This document shows, one piece after another, positions 20,301 to 31,650 of a stretch of 64,000 nt of DNA. Numbering within the stretch: the first letter of the stretch is position 1; the number at the start of each line of letters is the position of its first letter. Below the pieces are notes generated by a model, which worked only from the letters and a program-made list of their open reading frames with translations, had not been told where the DNA came from and searched no databases. The position numbers were made by a program, and so were the translations under genes. This DNA is from Amoebophrya sp. A120 (lineage: Eukaryota > Sar > Dinophyceae > Syndiniales > Amoebophryaceae), in the NCBI GenBank assembly GCA_905178155.1, contig CAJINV010000004.1:5392258-5456257 (forward strand). Reading direction: 5' to 3'.

Positions 20301-22520
20301 GGGTCATGCAAAATCTGCATGCCAAACTCCTGCATTCTTCCAGACCCAGACATTTTTGCATTTGATACGCAACGTAGTTCAGCAACTCCGCAAACGCATC
20401 CACTTGCAACTTGCTATCCAGAAACAAGCTGCACTTCGGCTATCAAATGCAAATATGTCTGGGTCTGGAAAGAATGGGATTTGTGATGCTGCCCTTGGAC
20501 TCTACACAAAATCTGTATTGCATGAACAGCATAGGAGGTGCAATTTGTGCTCCGCGGAGAGGGCATTTCTCATGCGGCATGAGCATCAGAAAGCCCTCGC
20601 AGAATCTCTGATGCTAGGGCATGCATCACAGATCTCCATCTCGTGGGTCATGGAAAATCTGCATGACAAACTTCTGCATTCTTCCAAACCCAGACATATT
20701 TGCAGTTCATATCGGCTCCACGACGACCATGTCGTGCTGGAAAAACTCGTTTCTGCCCGCTTCCAGCCACAGATTCGAACCGGATTGCGTGTGCGCCTGG
20801 GCCATGCGGAAGTGGCGGTAGTCGAGGGAGTTCGCGTCGGTGAAGAGGGACGAGGGTGAACTAGTGCTAGATGCAGTCGTGACTGACGCAGAAGTAGCTT
20901 GTTCCCCCGCGCTGATCCTCCTCGTCGTTCCCATTGAGAAGCCAAACGTGCGCATGGGCAGCCGGAAACCATATTTCGCGGAAAAGTGCGTGGTCACCGG
21001 TATTTTCGCAGTGGCTGTAGATTTTTGCGATGATTTAATATCTCCACTGGCAGCTCGTCTGGCATTTTTTGCTCCTTCGCGTAGCTCCACCTCGGAGGAC
21101 GACGAACAAGAAGATCTTATCTCCTCTTCATCACTCCAAACGCCGCTGTTCCGAACCGCCTTGCCAAGAGCAGCCGCGTCTGCGGCAGCGTCGACGAACA
21201 AAACCGTCCGATTCTGCACAGTGTCCGGGCCGAGGTAATCGAAAAGCACCGGCAGTAGGGACCCGTCTTGTGTAAAGTAGAAAGTTGTGGAGGATTGTAA
21301 AATTTCATTCGAAGAAAATGATCCTCGTGGTGCTCGCGCATGATCTGCTTCTTCTCTAATATTGTTCCGACACTGCCGCTGCAGCTTCTGGTGGATACGC
21401 CCACGGTTGTAATCTGGTGTTCCTGCAGAAGTACTTTTGATGTGCTTGTTTTCCTGCACCTGCTGATCATCGAAGTTCCAATCCAGCTCAACCGCGACGT
21501 TCGGAGAAACCATATCCCGACGACCAAGCCAGCTCGGCACGAAAAACGCCTCCGGGACCACCGCTTTGTATTTCCGCCAGTTGTTGAAAAAGGAGTTGTA
21601 CAGCGCCGGGTGCTGCGAGACCTTTTGCAGAAAAAACGCCAAGTGGTGCGGCGTGGCAAAGTCGTACGCGTACAGAATCGGGAAATCCGCGTGGATCGGC
21701 GCGAAGAGCTGCCGTGTGCAGATGCTGGTGGGGTTTGATGCTCCTGCACGACATTGATGGTGGTCGCCACTGCTGCTATCGCTCCCAACGTACCAAAGCT
21801 CCTCCCGCTTGCCAAAAAACACGGGCAGCACCATCCGACTCACGGCTTCCCACACCAGCCCGGGCTGCCACACCAGCACCATCAGGTACTCACGGAGGTC
21901 GGTGAGTGTTCGCTTCTCCCGGGCGTAGAACGTGTTCCAGGTGAGGCCTGAGGTGCAATTGGTTTCTCGATTCAAACTTCGATTTCCATGACTACATGCG
22001 CGAAAAAACATCAACATTGCTAAAGCTAAAGTACTTAGAGTACTTACAACACGCCAAATTCTTGTTGCGCAAGAAATGAAGTTTTGCAATACAACACGGA
22101 TTTTTATACACCTGGGTCCCTGGCGCAGGGTCCGTAGGTGTCCAGCGGCAGGAACTGGGACAGAAAAAGCAGTGTCTGGACCACCTCGGCCGGGCAGTCG
22201 GCTTTCTCCTCCACCCAGAGGTGCGCGAACATCCGCGGTGGGGCACCGGACTCACCGCTGCTGGAGTCCTCATGCGCGGCGAAACACGTCGGGCCACACG
22301 CGCGGCTGGGAATGGGCTGTGGGTCCTTGTTGAACAAATGCTGCTGTTGCAGTACTTCTGCGTGTCGTCCTGTGCTGCCGCTTCCCCAGGCAGACACGGT
22401 GGAACCCGAGACAGCAACATAATAGGGGAGGAAAACCAACAGAAAATGAAAATGTGTGCGAAATACGGATGTTGAAATCAAAGGGAAATTCGAATTACAA
22501 GCGTGGAGGAGGATCGACAT
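17326..22520 (-). CDS. large fusion: GT10 (fucosyltransferase)-like segment plus CHK/ecdysteroid-kinase-like segment
   Basis: Exons 22520-22112, 21947-20712, 20435-20368, 20094-17326 give 1493 codons in frame; intron 1 is GT-AG, introns 2 and 3 are introners. The start MSILLHAC is followed by a hydrophobic stretch (FHFLLVFLPYYVAV) suggesting a signal anchor; an open frame continues upstream to 22910. N-terminal part: VWEAVSRMVLPVFFGKREE, then FPILYAYDFATPHHLAFFLQ and a following NSFFNNWRKYK, which resembles the C-terminal half of GT10 fucosyltransferases (variable donor loop, DDF-SP-LA-YL pattern, F-WR). C-terminal part (about 18230-18310): HNDLWAYNILF...LVLDWQ, the catalytic HxDxxxxN and the metal-binding Asp of aminoglycoside-phosphotransferase-fold kinases of the CHK type. 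Many Ser/Asp/Glu-rich inserts. Both domain calls are from motif memory and moderate in strength; the exon continuity is strong. Confidence 0.6.
20100..20367. mobile_element. introner, family A
   Basis: TATGGATTGCAAAAATGTCT at the left and complement at the right ending GCATTTGATA. Flanks TGCGA/CGCAA match at only 3 of 5, so the insertion may be older. Excision joins LLNYVA to KETVVLKL in frame. Confidence 0.88.
20441..20711. mobile_element. introner, family A
   Basis: TATCAAATGCAAATATGTCT at the left and complement at the right; perfect duplication TCGGC (20436-20440 and 20712-20716). Only 68 bp of exon separates it from the neighbouring introner. The two elements share a long internal segment (AATCTCTGATGCTAGG and around it), so they are close relatives. 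Confidence 0.92.
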
Positions 22521-23121
22521 CTTGATCTTCTTTATTCTTTCTTCTCTTCTATAAAAGTAGGACCTTTCCAACTGATTCACAAATTCGTCGTGATCACGGC
22601 CGACACAGATCGCGCGGCAGTTCTTCAACGAAAGATAATCGAAAAAATTCGTGCACAAAATAAAAGATCTTCGAGACTGCAAGACGCGCAGCGCGTCCGC
22701 ATATCGGAGAAGAAAAAGCTGAACAAAGCTTCCGCTGGAATCTTGTTCTGACATGTTGATCATGGGTTCAACACCTAATTTACAGAGCAGATAACGAAAC
22801 AGATAAGATTGCGCTGTGGAAACAAGAGGATGCAGTTTTTGGCGTTTGGCAAACCAGCAGAAAAGCTTTGCATTTGTGCAGACACGCAGAATTTGGTCAT
22901 GAATGAGCACGAATTATACTCGCAAAATATGTATAGCAAAATAAGTTGTGCTACGTAGAAATCATACCAGACTTGATACGCGCTCGTGCATGGCGTAGTT
23001 TACCGCCAACTACTACCTCATCAATTTCATTTTTTGTATCATACACGAATAGATTCGATCATCATTTTCATTAACTTTAGTTATATTCTACGCCATCTCC
23101 GCCAGATCCGGGTACTTATAC
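22521..23121. other. intergenic or 5' region of the fusion gene
   Basis: The frame of the fusion gene stays open upstream to 22910, so the true start could be farther left than I chose. Otherwise nothing recognised. Confidence 0.4.
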
Positions 23122-25994
23122 TTACTCTTCCCTCATCCGATTCCAGCGCAATCGCTCTTCCTCTTCCAAGTGCCGCTTCAACAACGGCACCACGAAATTC
23201 TTCTGGATTTTGTATAGCAGGTGGCCCACCGAATCCATCCCAACGAGCGTCCCGGCCGCACCCCAGGCTAGCACATGCAACACCTTCGTGTCCTCCTATG
23301 GATTAAAAATATGTCTGGGTCAGGAAATTTGTGATGCTAAAATGCGCATGACGAAAACGCTCCCTCATGCAGGAAAGCATGACAAGTTTGCAGAACGCTT
23401 CCTCATACGCGCTCCGCATGAGAAACTACGTTTTTGTATGACAAGAGAGGCTGCGGCTTTTGTAGTGATGTAGGTCATGCAATACAGATCTCACAGGAAA
23501 GCACGACCAGCATTACAAGTTCCAACGTTCCAGACCCAGACATATTTGCATTTGAAACCTCCTCTTCAATGACCAAACGCAGAGATTTCGGGCGCGCGAC
23601 GGTGTTTTTCATTTCGGTGGCCGCGGATGGTCTGCTTCTGGGCTGCTCGCCTGTTATTTCCATCTGCGCAGCGGGCTCTTTTGTTCTCGGCAGGTCCGAG
23701 CCCACGACCTGTGTCTGAGCATAATCGCTCTCTTGCTTTGTCTTGTTTATTTCCGCTTCTGTCTCCGCGAGAATTATCTGCGCACTGGCTTTTTCCGCAA
23801 AATCCGGCCACAACACCGTCTCGAAGGCCCAGGATAATTTTTTCGACGGGACGAGAAGATTTTTGTGTGACATTTGGCTCAGTTTCGCTTGTTCTGCCCC
23901 GCCCTTCATGGGTGTACTACTATTTTCCCTATGAACATCTTCGCCTTGATGTTCCACCTCAGGTTGCCCGCCGAACAACGCTTCGAACTCCCGCTTACAA
24001 ACCGCGTCCTCGAAGTTCGGTCTCCAGCGACTTTGAATCACCGGGTAATACCCGTCGGGCGAGCCCAGCACGCGGGAGGGATGCCCAGGCGCTCGCGAGG
24101 ACCGGTCGCTGACCACGCAGGAACGACTGGCTGGCGTGTTGTTGGACGACGTTGTTGTTGACTCGTGCGATTTGATTGTAGATTCCTCCTGATCATGTTC
24201 ATCGTGCTCTAGTACAACAACTTTCGTGCTATTTCGGTTCATCTTCTCAGCGGGTGTTCCCGCATTTGGATTTTCCCTTTTTCTTTTCCCCGCCGCGTCT
24301 CCTCGAGATGGCGGCGTGAATGAATTTTCATCAGGAAGATCTCGGGAAGGTCCTTCTAACCGATGATGACCTCGTCCTACGCGGCTGCTCCCGGAAGACG
24401 TTCTTGCAGCACCAGAACTACTCGCTGCACTACTTCGACTTCGTAGCACGAAAGAGAAAAACTCGGGCGTCAATCTTGCTTTCTTCAAAAACGCGGAGAG
24501 CGCGGCGATTCTGCCCTCTACTAGCCCCGCTTCCTCCTTCGCGTCGAAAGCCTGCACGGTGAGCAACTGCGCCATCAGGGTAGAGGTCATAGTGGACACC
24601 TGCAGGCTGGCCAGCAGCGGCCCAATTGCCAGCATGTACGGGGTGGTGATATTCGTATTGCTTGTGCTGTTGCTGCTCGCCGTCGTTCCACTACTTATGT
24701 CCTCGCTAGAACTAGATGAAGCCAAAGTTCGCTGCACGAAGCGAATTTTCCTTCCGTCTTCATGTTTCTCCACGTCCCACTCTTCGAGATTCAGGGAAAA
24801 AAACACAAACGGCGCCTCCTGCATGAACTTCGCCAGCAGAGGCGGCGGCGCGAAGCTCGTCCCCCGCCGCAATAAAAGCGCCGAGGACGTGTGTTTCGCA
24901 ACCTCCTTGTCCAGGCTGTCCTGGTGTTTCTGTTTGCAACGAAGCTGGTTCTTCAAAATGGCATTTTCCAGCGAGAGCAGTTTCTCCACCCGGCGAAATT
25001 CGAACGCCATCGCGGTGGCCTCGCGCTGTGCCGCTGTAGTTTCCGCCCTTTGTTTCCTCAGCCGGTCTAGAATTGCCGGGTGGCGGTCGGTTATTTCGCT
25101 TGTTGCGTCGTGGATTTTGTCCAGGCCCTCCCCGCTGGCGAGAATGTGCTCCCGGGCGAGTTCTAGTTGCTGGTGCTTCTCTCGGCGGAGACGACTAGTT
25201 GTACTCTGCGGGCACCAGAAAGATGATGAACTTGTGGGTGCAAGAACATTTTTGGCTGCAGTTCTCGTGGTCCCACCGGACAAGGTCGTGGTTGTCGTCG
25301 TGTTTTCTGCAAGAGGTTCTTGCAGCGGGTCGTGCTGCTCCTGCTTCTGCTGCGCTGCAAGAAGATCGTCCTGAGCTACAACTACATGATCACTGGCACA
25401 ACAACTGAAACTACCGCAGCAACGATCCGACGCGCCTTGCTTCGACCTTGTTTGCTTCGATAGAAACTGCGCGGTCCGCTGTGCGTCCGTTGGGGGGAGA
25501 AACGCCAATACTTGATCGTGCAATTCCTCGCAAGAGAAAATCGCTGGACGAGGCGGTAAAGTGGTTCCACCATCTTCTGATGTAGTACTCCTCCTGCGGT
25601 CTGAGATTACTATCTGCGATGATGCGGCGCCAGCTTGTACTTGTGCTGCTGCAGCTTGGCGTGGAGACTTATGATCCGTGGTCGGATGTGCCACGCCAGT
25701 GCCTCCTTGGTGTTGACAACTCGACTTAGCAAGTCGCCGTCCGTCCGGCCTGCCGCGCGATCTTGCAACCGTGGGTCGCGGCTGAGAGGCAGTTGTGTCG
25801 CTGCTACCCGTAAGACCATTTCCGCGCCCAGGTGCCCGTTGCTTCCGGTGGACAGCGCTGGCTGCGACGCTGCAACGAAACGAGCAACCCGTTAGGACAG
25901 AGATGAGCAGGAGATACGGTGCTAGTACGAAAGCGGACGTCGCCAGACAGGGGTGAGAAAATTTTTCTTCGCGCAAAACGCATCGCGTCCTCAT
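23122..25994 (-). CDS. signal-anchored low-complexity protein, unknown function
   Basis: Exons 25994-23558 and 23291-23122, 868 codons, joined across a family A introner as LRLVIEE|DTKVLHVLAWG. The N terminus has a hydrophobic stretch (SAFVLAPYLLLISVLTGC) consistent with a signal peptide or anchor. A region with heptad-like charge (about residues 270-370: RLRREKHQQLELAREH, RRVEKLLSLENAILKNQLR) is likely coiled coil. Long Ser/Thr/His/Glu-rich spacers follow. A short conserved-looking domain follows the repeats (YYPVIQSRWRPNFEDAVCKR). The C-terminal exon holds AWGAAGTLVGMDSVGHLLYK and a basic/acidic tail. I recognise no family. Confidence 0.7.
23297..23557. mobile_element. introner, family A
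   Basis: TATGGATTAAAAATATGTCT at the left and complement at the right; perfect duplication CCTCC (23292-23296 and 23558-23562). Confidence 0.9.
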
Positions 25995-27313
25995 TGCTTG
26001 CGGTTTATAGTCTCGAAAGCGGTCGTGTCAACGGGTTCTAACAATGACGCGCATTCATATTATTATCAATATTCGAAAAACGCGCTAGCCAGCCGACAAA
26101 GTCGACTATGGCAGCGATTGCACAGGTCTCACGGTCTGTCTTTCTCTGCGGGCTCACTTTTCAACTCCTTTCGCCGGGCTCTCTTGTGGCAACAAACTAT
26201 AGGTAGGCTTTTTTACTTCAAATAAAAAGGGCTAGGCTTAACGAAAAAGATCTGTTGATTGACTCTGTGTATAGAAAGGCAAAAAAAGGTTTTTGGCTAA
26301 GTGGCGGGGATCACTATTTTGCTTTCTTATCATGATAAAACTCTGTGCAGTCTGTAAGTAGAAACAAGGCTATCTACAAGATCCGCAATCTACTAACGAA
26401 CCAGTTTTCGCAACTACTTGCGCACGAGGTAAACGTAAAAGCGACAAAAAAAAAAGGGCAAGCTTGCAATTAGTTTGACCTTTATAGTACGTCTCAAATC
26501 TAAGAAAAGTGCATCTGCCTTCATTATAAAAGCTTCGTTCAACATTTTAAACCCGTGCCTCCGCGCCACCCGGAGCCCCCGGTTAAAAACTCCGTGTCTC
26601 CTCTGGTGAAACTTCGTTCGGAGAGCCCTCTGGTGAAACTTTCTGAGCGTTTGAGATCTTTACAGGACGCAACGCAGCCCTGAGCTTTCTACCTGTCACT
26701 CTGCCGCGGAGAGATGGAATTGAGCACGGGCTCCATCCCGGCCCTTGAGTGCAGACACTTCAGGCACTCCAAATGGCAGGCATCTTCAAAGCCTTCAACC
26801 AGAACTTTGTTTCTTCGAGCATCAATGTTTATCGATTTTTTTTTTACAAATTCGAACTCTCTACGGCCAAGCGAGAGTTGTTTGTTTGTTTGTTGAGGTT
26901 GGTCACATGGAACCGCTTGAAAGATGTTCTTTCTTCTCATGTGTCTAGCGCTACTTCAATAAAAAGGGACAACTTGGTGGAGCTGCTTTAGCTCCAACCT
27001 TAGAAAAACAAGACGGAACTGCTGCTGTAAACGAGAAAAAGCTGCTCTTTCTTATAAGAAATTCGAGACATGATTCAAAAATCTTTCATTTGATTTCACT
27101 TGCACAACATTGCTGTGCTTGCAACCAATTCTGTGTCCGTGAAATTACTCAGCTACTTCTTACTTATCGTAATGCGCGACAAACTCAGTCAAGCTCCCAC
27201 CTTGTCGTAAGCAAGAGTATGACTAAATTTCGCAAAGAATGTAAGTGTGTCCTCACTTTTTCCTCGAATGATCCGTGAAAATCACGACGGATTCCGTGAT
27301 TTGTAAATTAGAT
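25995..27313. other. gene-free interval
   Basis: Likely contains the promoter of the preceding minus-strand gene at its left edge. Near 26590-26640 a CTCTGGTGAAACTT motif occurs twice. No coding frame supported. Confidence 0.45.
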
Positions 27314-27706
27314 TTACTGACAGTCCGGGGGCAATGGGGTCTTGTCGTAACAGAAGTAGTTGCGTTCCGCCGTCACCCCGAAGTTACAGCACGTCTGCAA
27401 CCAGGTTCCGTACGGGTCATTCAAAACGCCGAACGCAGCCGTCTGGACTTTGCAACTCAACTTGTAGTACAACTCCTGTGGTGCTCCCCTCCGTCCGCGA
27501 TCTTCTGGATTTTTCTTTTTCTGCTGGGTCGTTTTGGAAATTTTGCAGACGGTGTTCTCCATTTTCTCGGCAGCAACGACTACGGCAGATTCCCATCCAG
27601 GCGGCGGTGTGGAAGAAGTACTTGCGATGATATAAGTCCCCGCTGGTGCTGGATAGTTTTGCCAACCCGGCTGCACGGCGGACAAGAACGAGGATGCCTC
27701 GCCCAT
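27314..27706 (-). CDS. hypothetical protein, 130 aa, cysteine-containing C terminus
   Basis: Open frame with ATG at 27706. It starts MGEASSFLSAVQPGW, has a basic QQKKKNPEDRGRRG stretch, and ends with TWLQTCCNFGVTAERNYFCY and DKTPLPPDC, which looks like a small extracellular-type cysteine pattern but matches no family I know. The region just upstream (27705-27775) is a dispersed repeat also found at 41690-41755. It may be a terminal exon of a longer gene. Confidence 0.4.
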   Translation of the reverse strand: MGEASSFLSAVQPGWQNYPAPAGTYIIASTSSTPPPGWESAVVVAAEKMENTVCKISKTTQQKKKNPEDRGRRGAPQELYYKLSCKVQTAAFGVLNDPYGTWLQTCCNFGVTAERNYFCYDKTPLPPDCQ

Positions 27707-27775
27707 GGACGTCTTCTTGGGGTCGCCGCTTCTGATGAGGATTAGCTTCCGGATTTCTTCCGGATTTCTTTGGAA
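27705..27775 (-). repeat. dispersed repeat, copy 1
   Basis: Minus-strand counterpart of 41690-41755. Translates as PKKSGRNPEANPHQ against PKKSGRNPKSGAHQ in the other copy. Confidence 0.6.
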
Positions 27776-27954
27776 AAAAATTTTTCGGGCTATTTGGCAG
27801 TTTACTGCTATACTTTTGGGTGTTCCGACTTTTGCTATTCACGTTCCCAGCGTCGGAAATCAGGTGTCAGATCGTTCGTAGCTCGATTCTCGTGCGAGAA
27901 CGGGCCTCGTCGAGTTTCGGCACCCCGATCCCCCCCTTTTAGGCCGCCCCCGTC

Positions 27955-28060
27955 TCGCTCGGCCATTTGGCCGAGCGGTTAAGGGGTGTAGGTGTTTCTT
28001 CCAGTCCCTTTCCACCCTTCGTGGGGCCTATCCCCTCGCCGATGCGATCCGATCACCCGT
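27955..28060 (+). ncRNA. tRNA-like unit 1 (degenerate)
   Basis: Begins with the palindrome GCTCGGCCATTTGGCCGAGC; TGGCCGAGCGG fits the Pol III A-box consensus exactly. It has the shared AGTCCCTTTcCACCCTTC segment but no clear B box. Compared with units 2-4 the palindrome differs at two positions in each arm, and both changes are compensated. Confidence 0.4.
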
Positions 28061-28077
28061 CGCGGCTTCGTTCGAAC

Positions 28078-28170
28078 GTGCGAAGCCGTTTAGCCCCACT
28101 GGTAGTGCATCGAGATGCGATCGGCAGTCCCTTTTCACCCTTTTTGTGTTGTCTTCCGTCCCCGCAGCGA
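28078..28170 (+). ncRNA. tRNA-like partial unit
   Basis: Shares only the middle part (CAGTCCCTTTTCACCCTTTT) with its neighbours and lacks the leading palindrome. A remnant. Confidence 0.25.
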
Positions 28171-28268
28171 TCCACGCAGTCGCAGCTACTATCGAAAACC
28201 GCCCGCACTACGTCTTGTCTTCTGCAAAGAGAGAAGACGTTGTTCCGGCCGTTTCTCAGGTGTTGCAG

Positions 28269-28484
28269 CACTCGCCCATTTGGGCGAGTTGGTAAGGGGC
28301 CGAGTTCGTTGATCCGGTCCCTTTTCACCCTTCACGGGGACCGAAGGTTCGAAGCCCAATGTTGGCTTTTTTTCTTTCGGTGCGGCTTGTGCGACTGAAA
28401 GGAAAAGCGCACTACTAGGACAAGTAGGGACGGAGGGGCGAAAGTGGATCGACCTCGAAGGCCGAAGTACTTTCACACGACGGC
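28269..28484 (+). ncRNA. tRNA-like repeat unit 2, 216 bp
   Basis: Opens with ACTCGCCCATTTGGGCGAGT (9-bp arms), A-box-like TGGGCGAGTTGG (one mismatch), a variable-arm-like hairpin CGGTCCC...GGGACCG, B box GGTTCGAAGCC (exact fit to GWTCRANNC) and a TTTTTTT run shortly after. Resembles a type-2 (Ser/Leu) tRNA-derived sequence; acceptor pairing is imperfect. Confidence 0.5.
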
Positions 28485-28700
28485 ACTCGCCCATCTGGGC
28501 GAGTTGGTAGAGGGAGGGGATGCTATCCCCAGTCCCTTTTCACCCTTCACGGGGATCGAGGGATCGATACCCAGCATTGGCGTTTTTTCTTTCGGTACGA
28601 TTTGTGCGACCGGAAGGAAAAACGCACTACTACCACGAGGAGGGACGGAGAAGTGAAAGTAGACCAACCTCGAAGGCCGAACTACTTCCACGTAAAGACA
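28485..28700 (+). ncRNA. tRNA-like repeat unit 3, 216 bp
   Basis: Same layout as unit 2. An anticodon-like stem-loop GGGG-ATGCTAT-CCCC places GCT (serine) at the anticodon position with T33 and A37; B box GATCGATAC fits GWTCRANNC; a TTTTTT run follows. Confidence 0.5.
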
Positions 28701-28810
28701 CTCGCCCAACTGGGCGAGTTGGTACAGGGTGGAGATGCTATCTCCAGTCCCTTTTCACCCTTCGCGGGGATCCAGGGATCGATGCCCAGTGTTGGTGCTT
28801 TTGGAAAATG
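28701..28810 (+). ncRNA. tRNA-like repeat unit 4, truncated
   Basis: Palindrome ACTCGCCCAACTGGGCGAGT, anticodon-like stem-loop TGGAG-ATGCTAT-CTCCA (5 bp, GCT again) and B box GATCGATGC. The stem differs from unit 3 by a compensated G-C to A-T pair. The similarity stops at GTTGGTGC. Confidence 0.5.
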
Positions 28811-29347
28811 GAAGCGAAGAAGCAAGCCGTCGGGATTGAGAAAGAGAAGCCAAGATAGAAGCGAAAGAAAGAACTAGATACTGATCGTCGGTCTGATGCG
28901 AAAGCACCGCAAGAAACTGCTCCTCCTTGTTTTTTCTAAGTATCTGTGTTCGTTTTTTAGATGGGAAGCGAGAGAAGTCGAGTCACGGGCGACGGGGGGC
29001 ACGAAGTGAAGGTTTTTTTTGGTGAAGAGCGTGTTTTTTGTCCGGCCGGAAACAGAAGCCACCTAGCATCGATCGCCGAGTTTTTTGCCAGAGTCCCAAC
29101 ACCGAACAAGGCCTGCACGTTATGAAAACCCAGGTAAGATACAAATTTTGATCGTAGAGAGCCACCACCTATCTACAATACTCACATGTTTCATACGCGG
29201 GCGATCCCGCGTAGCAGTCCGTCCGCTCCCCAGTAACGCGATGCCTGTGTGGAACGGATAGCGGCAGGTGCGCATTCGTGCGACCTCGGAAAGCGGAACA
29301 ACTACTTCTTCTCGAGCAGAACAACTACTGCTACTTCGTCGCCCGCG

Positions 29348-31645
29348 ATGTCGAAAAAGCCGGTGGACCCCGCGAAGCTGGAGGAGCAAAAAGCGGAAGC
29401 GAGTCTGTTTTTCAACGCGACGGCGTTCCTGCACGCGCGGAAGCTGTGGAAATTCGGCTATCTACTTTGCGACTCCGCTTTTAACATCGCGCAGTCGTAC
29501 TTTGCGGATTGGAGTTACAAAATAGTACACTACAGGTGCGAAATAGATGGCACCACGCAACAAGCACTACTATTCGAGAATAGTACTCGCGGCCGCATCC
29601 GCGTGTACGCGCATATCATGGTGAGCTTCGTGTGCATCACCTTTGCCATGGGAGGAACAAATACGATGCTAGGACATGTTGCACTACCTTGTCACACCGT
29701 GTTGTTCCCATCATCGTCGGACTTTTCGAAGCAGAAGCGTGGTAGCTCGGGCTTCAGGGGGTGGAGCGAAGGATATGAGATTGCGGATTTGGTTTGGACG
29801 ATGAACAACCCCGCGATCTACTTCAGCGCCTTTCCGAAATCCACAATCAAAGTGTGGACCCCCGCGACCGATTCAGGAGGATCCACAATATCGACCCTTT
29901 TTTATTTAGGGTCGTTCTTCCTTGCGACGGAGGCCCTAAAAAATTGCGTGATGTGGACGGATCGCTGCAAGAACCATCAGGCCGCGCTCATCACCAAGAG
30001 CGTCGCGGAGACCTATTTGGCGATGTGCGGGCTTGATCCGATCGGGTGGCAAAAACGACTATTTTTACAAGTAAGATTTCAAGTAGCTTTGTACTTCGCC
30101 CCTTCTCGCACTTTTTTATCATGCAAAAAATGTCTGTTTTGTATTGCAAAATGTAACAACTCGCATCACAAATTACCAGGTAACCTCCGTGAAACTACTA
30201 CAAGAAAAAATCCACGCGCAACTGGACCACGTTGCCCGGTGGATAGGCGAGTGGGATCAGCAAACGCCGATGCCACGCGACGCGGCGCTGAACGGGTTTT
30301 TAGACCGTTGTCATTTTCCCGAGGACAAGAAGAAGTTCATCCGCAAGTGCTCGGCGAAAGCGCAAACACTGGTCGCACCACACCAATGCAGGCGCCAGTG
30401 TTTACGCAACCTACACTCCTGTTACCGGGGCTTTCGAGCCCCGGTATGGACCCGATGGCTCACAATCCAACAGGCTCTGGGCCAAATAGCGGTTTGTTTA
30501 GCGATATGAAAAGACAAAAATAACTAGCACAAAGCGCAGCCGGAAGCATGACACAAAGCAGGCAGATTGAGTTTTTACGCATGACAGATTACGATCGCAG
30601 TATTGGTAGCTATCTTCGTGCTTGCTTTGTGCTAGTTATTTTTGCATGTGCATACTCGTTCTTCATGGGGAGACTATTCTGTGGGTTAGGTCCCAGAGTG
30701 CAATTTGGAGCCGAACACGTGTTGGAGCATGGGTTCCAAATAAACATGCGTGGAGACACAGGAACAAACAATTCTAGCATGACAAACACGATATTGGGCG
30801 GCGTTTCTCATGTACAGCATCGCTACCCCTCGCATGATGACCACGAACTACAAATTCCGAATTTGTAATGCGTTTCTTCACCGCAGCCGAACTAACACAC
30901 TACAAACTCGAACAGGTCCGCAATTTGTGTTCATAGTTGTGAGCTGGTTCGTCATGGTGATCATCGGGCCCGTCGAACATTATAATGCTGCGATGTTGAA
31001 GGAGGACTTGAGGCAACGGACGAAGCTGGAGCTGCGAAAGCAATTTGATCAAGACGTCACGGAGGTCATTAACTACCTGTACAACAAGGAGAAAGCGCAC
31101 ACCGACCTGGCTTTTCTTCTCTGCGGCATCGGAATTGGGGCGGTGGCGTTTGACGAAAAACAGGAGCAGCTGGCACTTTTGAAAGTTGCGTTTCTTGGAT
31201 ACTGTGTCGCAATTTGTCATGCATTTTTTGCAATTTTTGCCATTGCAGCTTCAACATAAAAATTTATCAGATCGAGTTCTGCAGACTGAGCGCCCAGCTT
31301 TGCGTGTGGGTCAGCAGGTGCTTGCTACATTACCGCGATGGAGCAACTGATATGCACGAGAGGTGGTTGGACATGGCGAGTACCAACCTCGACAGCGCGA
31401 TAAATTTTTTGCAGAAGAAGAAGCACACTCCGTACCTGAGTGACGACCCCGGGTCGATTAGTCTACACACGGTTGCGCGGTGGTACAAGAACCTTCCGCC
31501 GCTGACAGCGAAGAATCAACTGAGTGAGCTGGTGGAGTACTTGAAGGGGCGGAATCGCACGACGCGGAATTGCGAAAAGCGGGCTGGGCGATTCAAGTAC
31601 CACACAAAAACTATGGACGGAAAGACCTCAACAATAGCCCAGTAG
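29348..31645 (+). CDS. unknown multi-exon membrane protein (plus-strand gene 1)
   Basis: Start MSKKPVDPAKLEEQKAEASL. Exon 1 is 29348-30070; a GT-AG intron 30071-30179 joins LFLQ to VTSVKLLQEK in frame. Exon 2 ends somewhere in 30370-30510 (not resolved). A later exon 30916-31184 starts QFVFIVVSWFVMVIIGPVEH, and the last exon 31271-31645 follows a GT-AG intron and ends TSTIAQ*. Hydrophobic stretches (IMVSFVCITFAMGG, STLFYLGSFFLATEAL, FVFIVVSWFVMVIIG) suggest several membrane spans; the C-terminal part is charged. No family recognised. Confidence 0.55.
30516..30643. repeat. 20-bp inverted-repeat element inside gene 1
   Basis: AAAAATAACTAGCACAAAGC (30516-30535) and its exact complement (30624-30643), 88 bp apart. 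It sits in the unresolved intron region, so it is probably another intron-forming element or MITE. No clean duplication found at its borders. Confidence 0.65.
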
Positions 31646-31650
31646 TGCCA

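Larger units (their letters stand above)
27707..29347. other. divergent strand-switch region
   Basis: All supported genes to the left are minus and those to the right are plus up to 39.1 kb, so this is a divergent transcription boundary. It holds the tRNA-like array (27955-28810) and then about 530 bp with nothing recognised before the ATG at 29348. Confidence 0.6.

Noticed and set aside
20180-20972. Plus-strand frames of up to 186 codons
   Set aside because: They read through two introners and antisense exons of the minus-strand fusion gene.
27955-28810. Calling the tandem units functional tRNA-Ser genes
   Set aside because: Acceptor and T stems pair poorly and unit 1 lacks a B box; tRNA-like is the most I can support.
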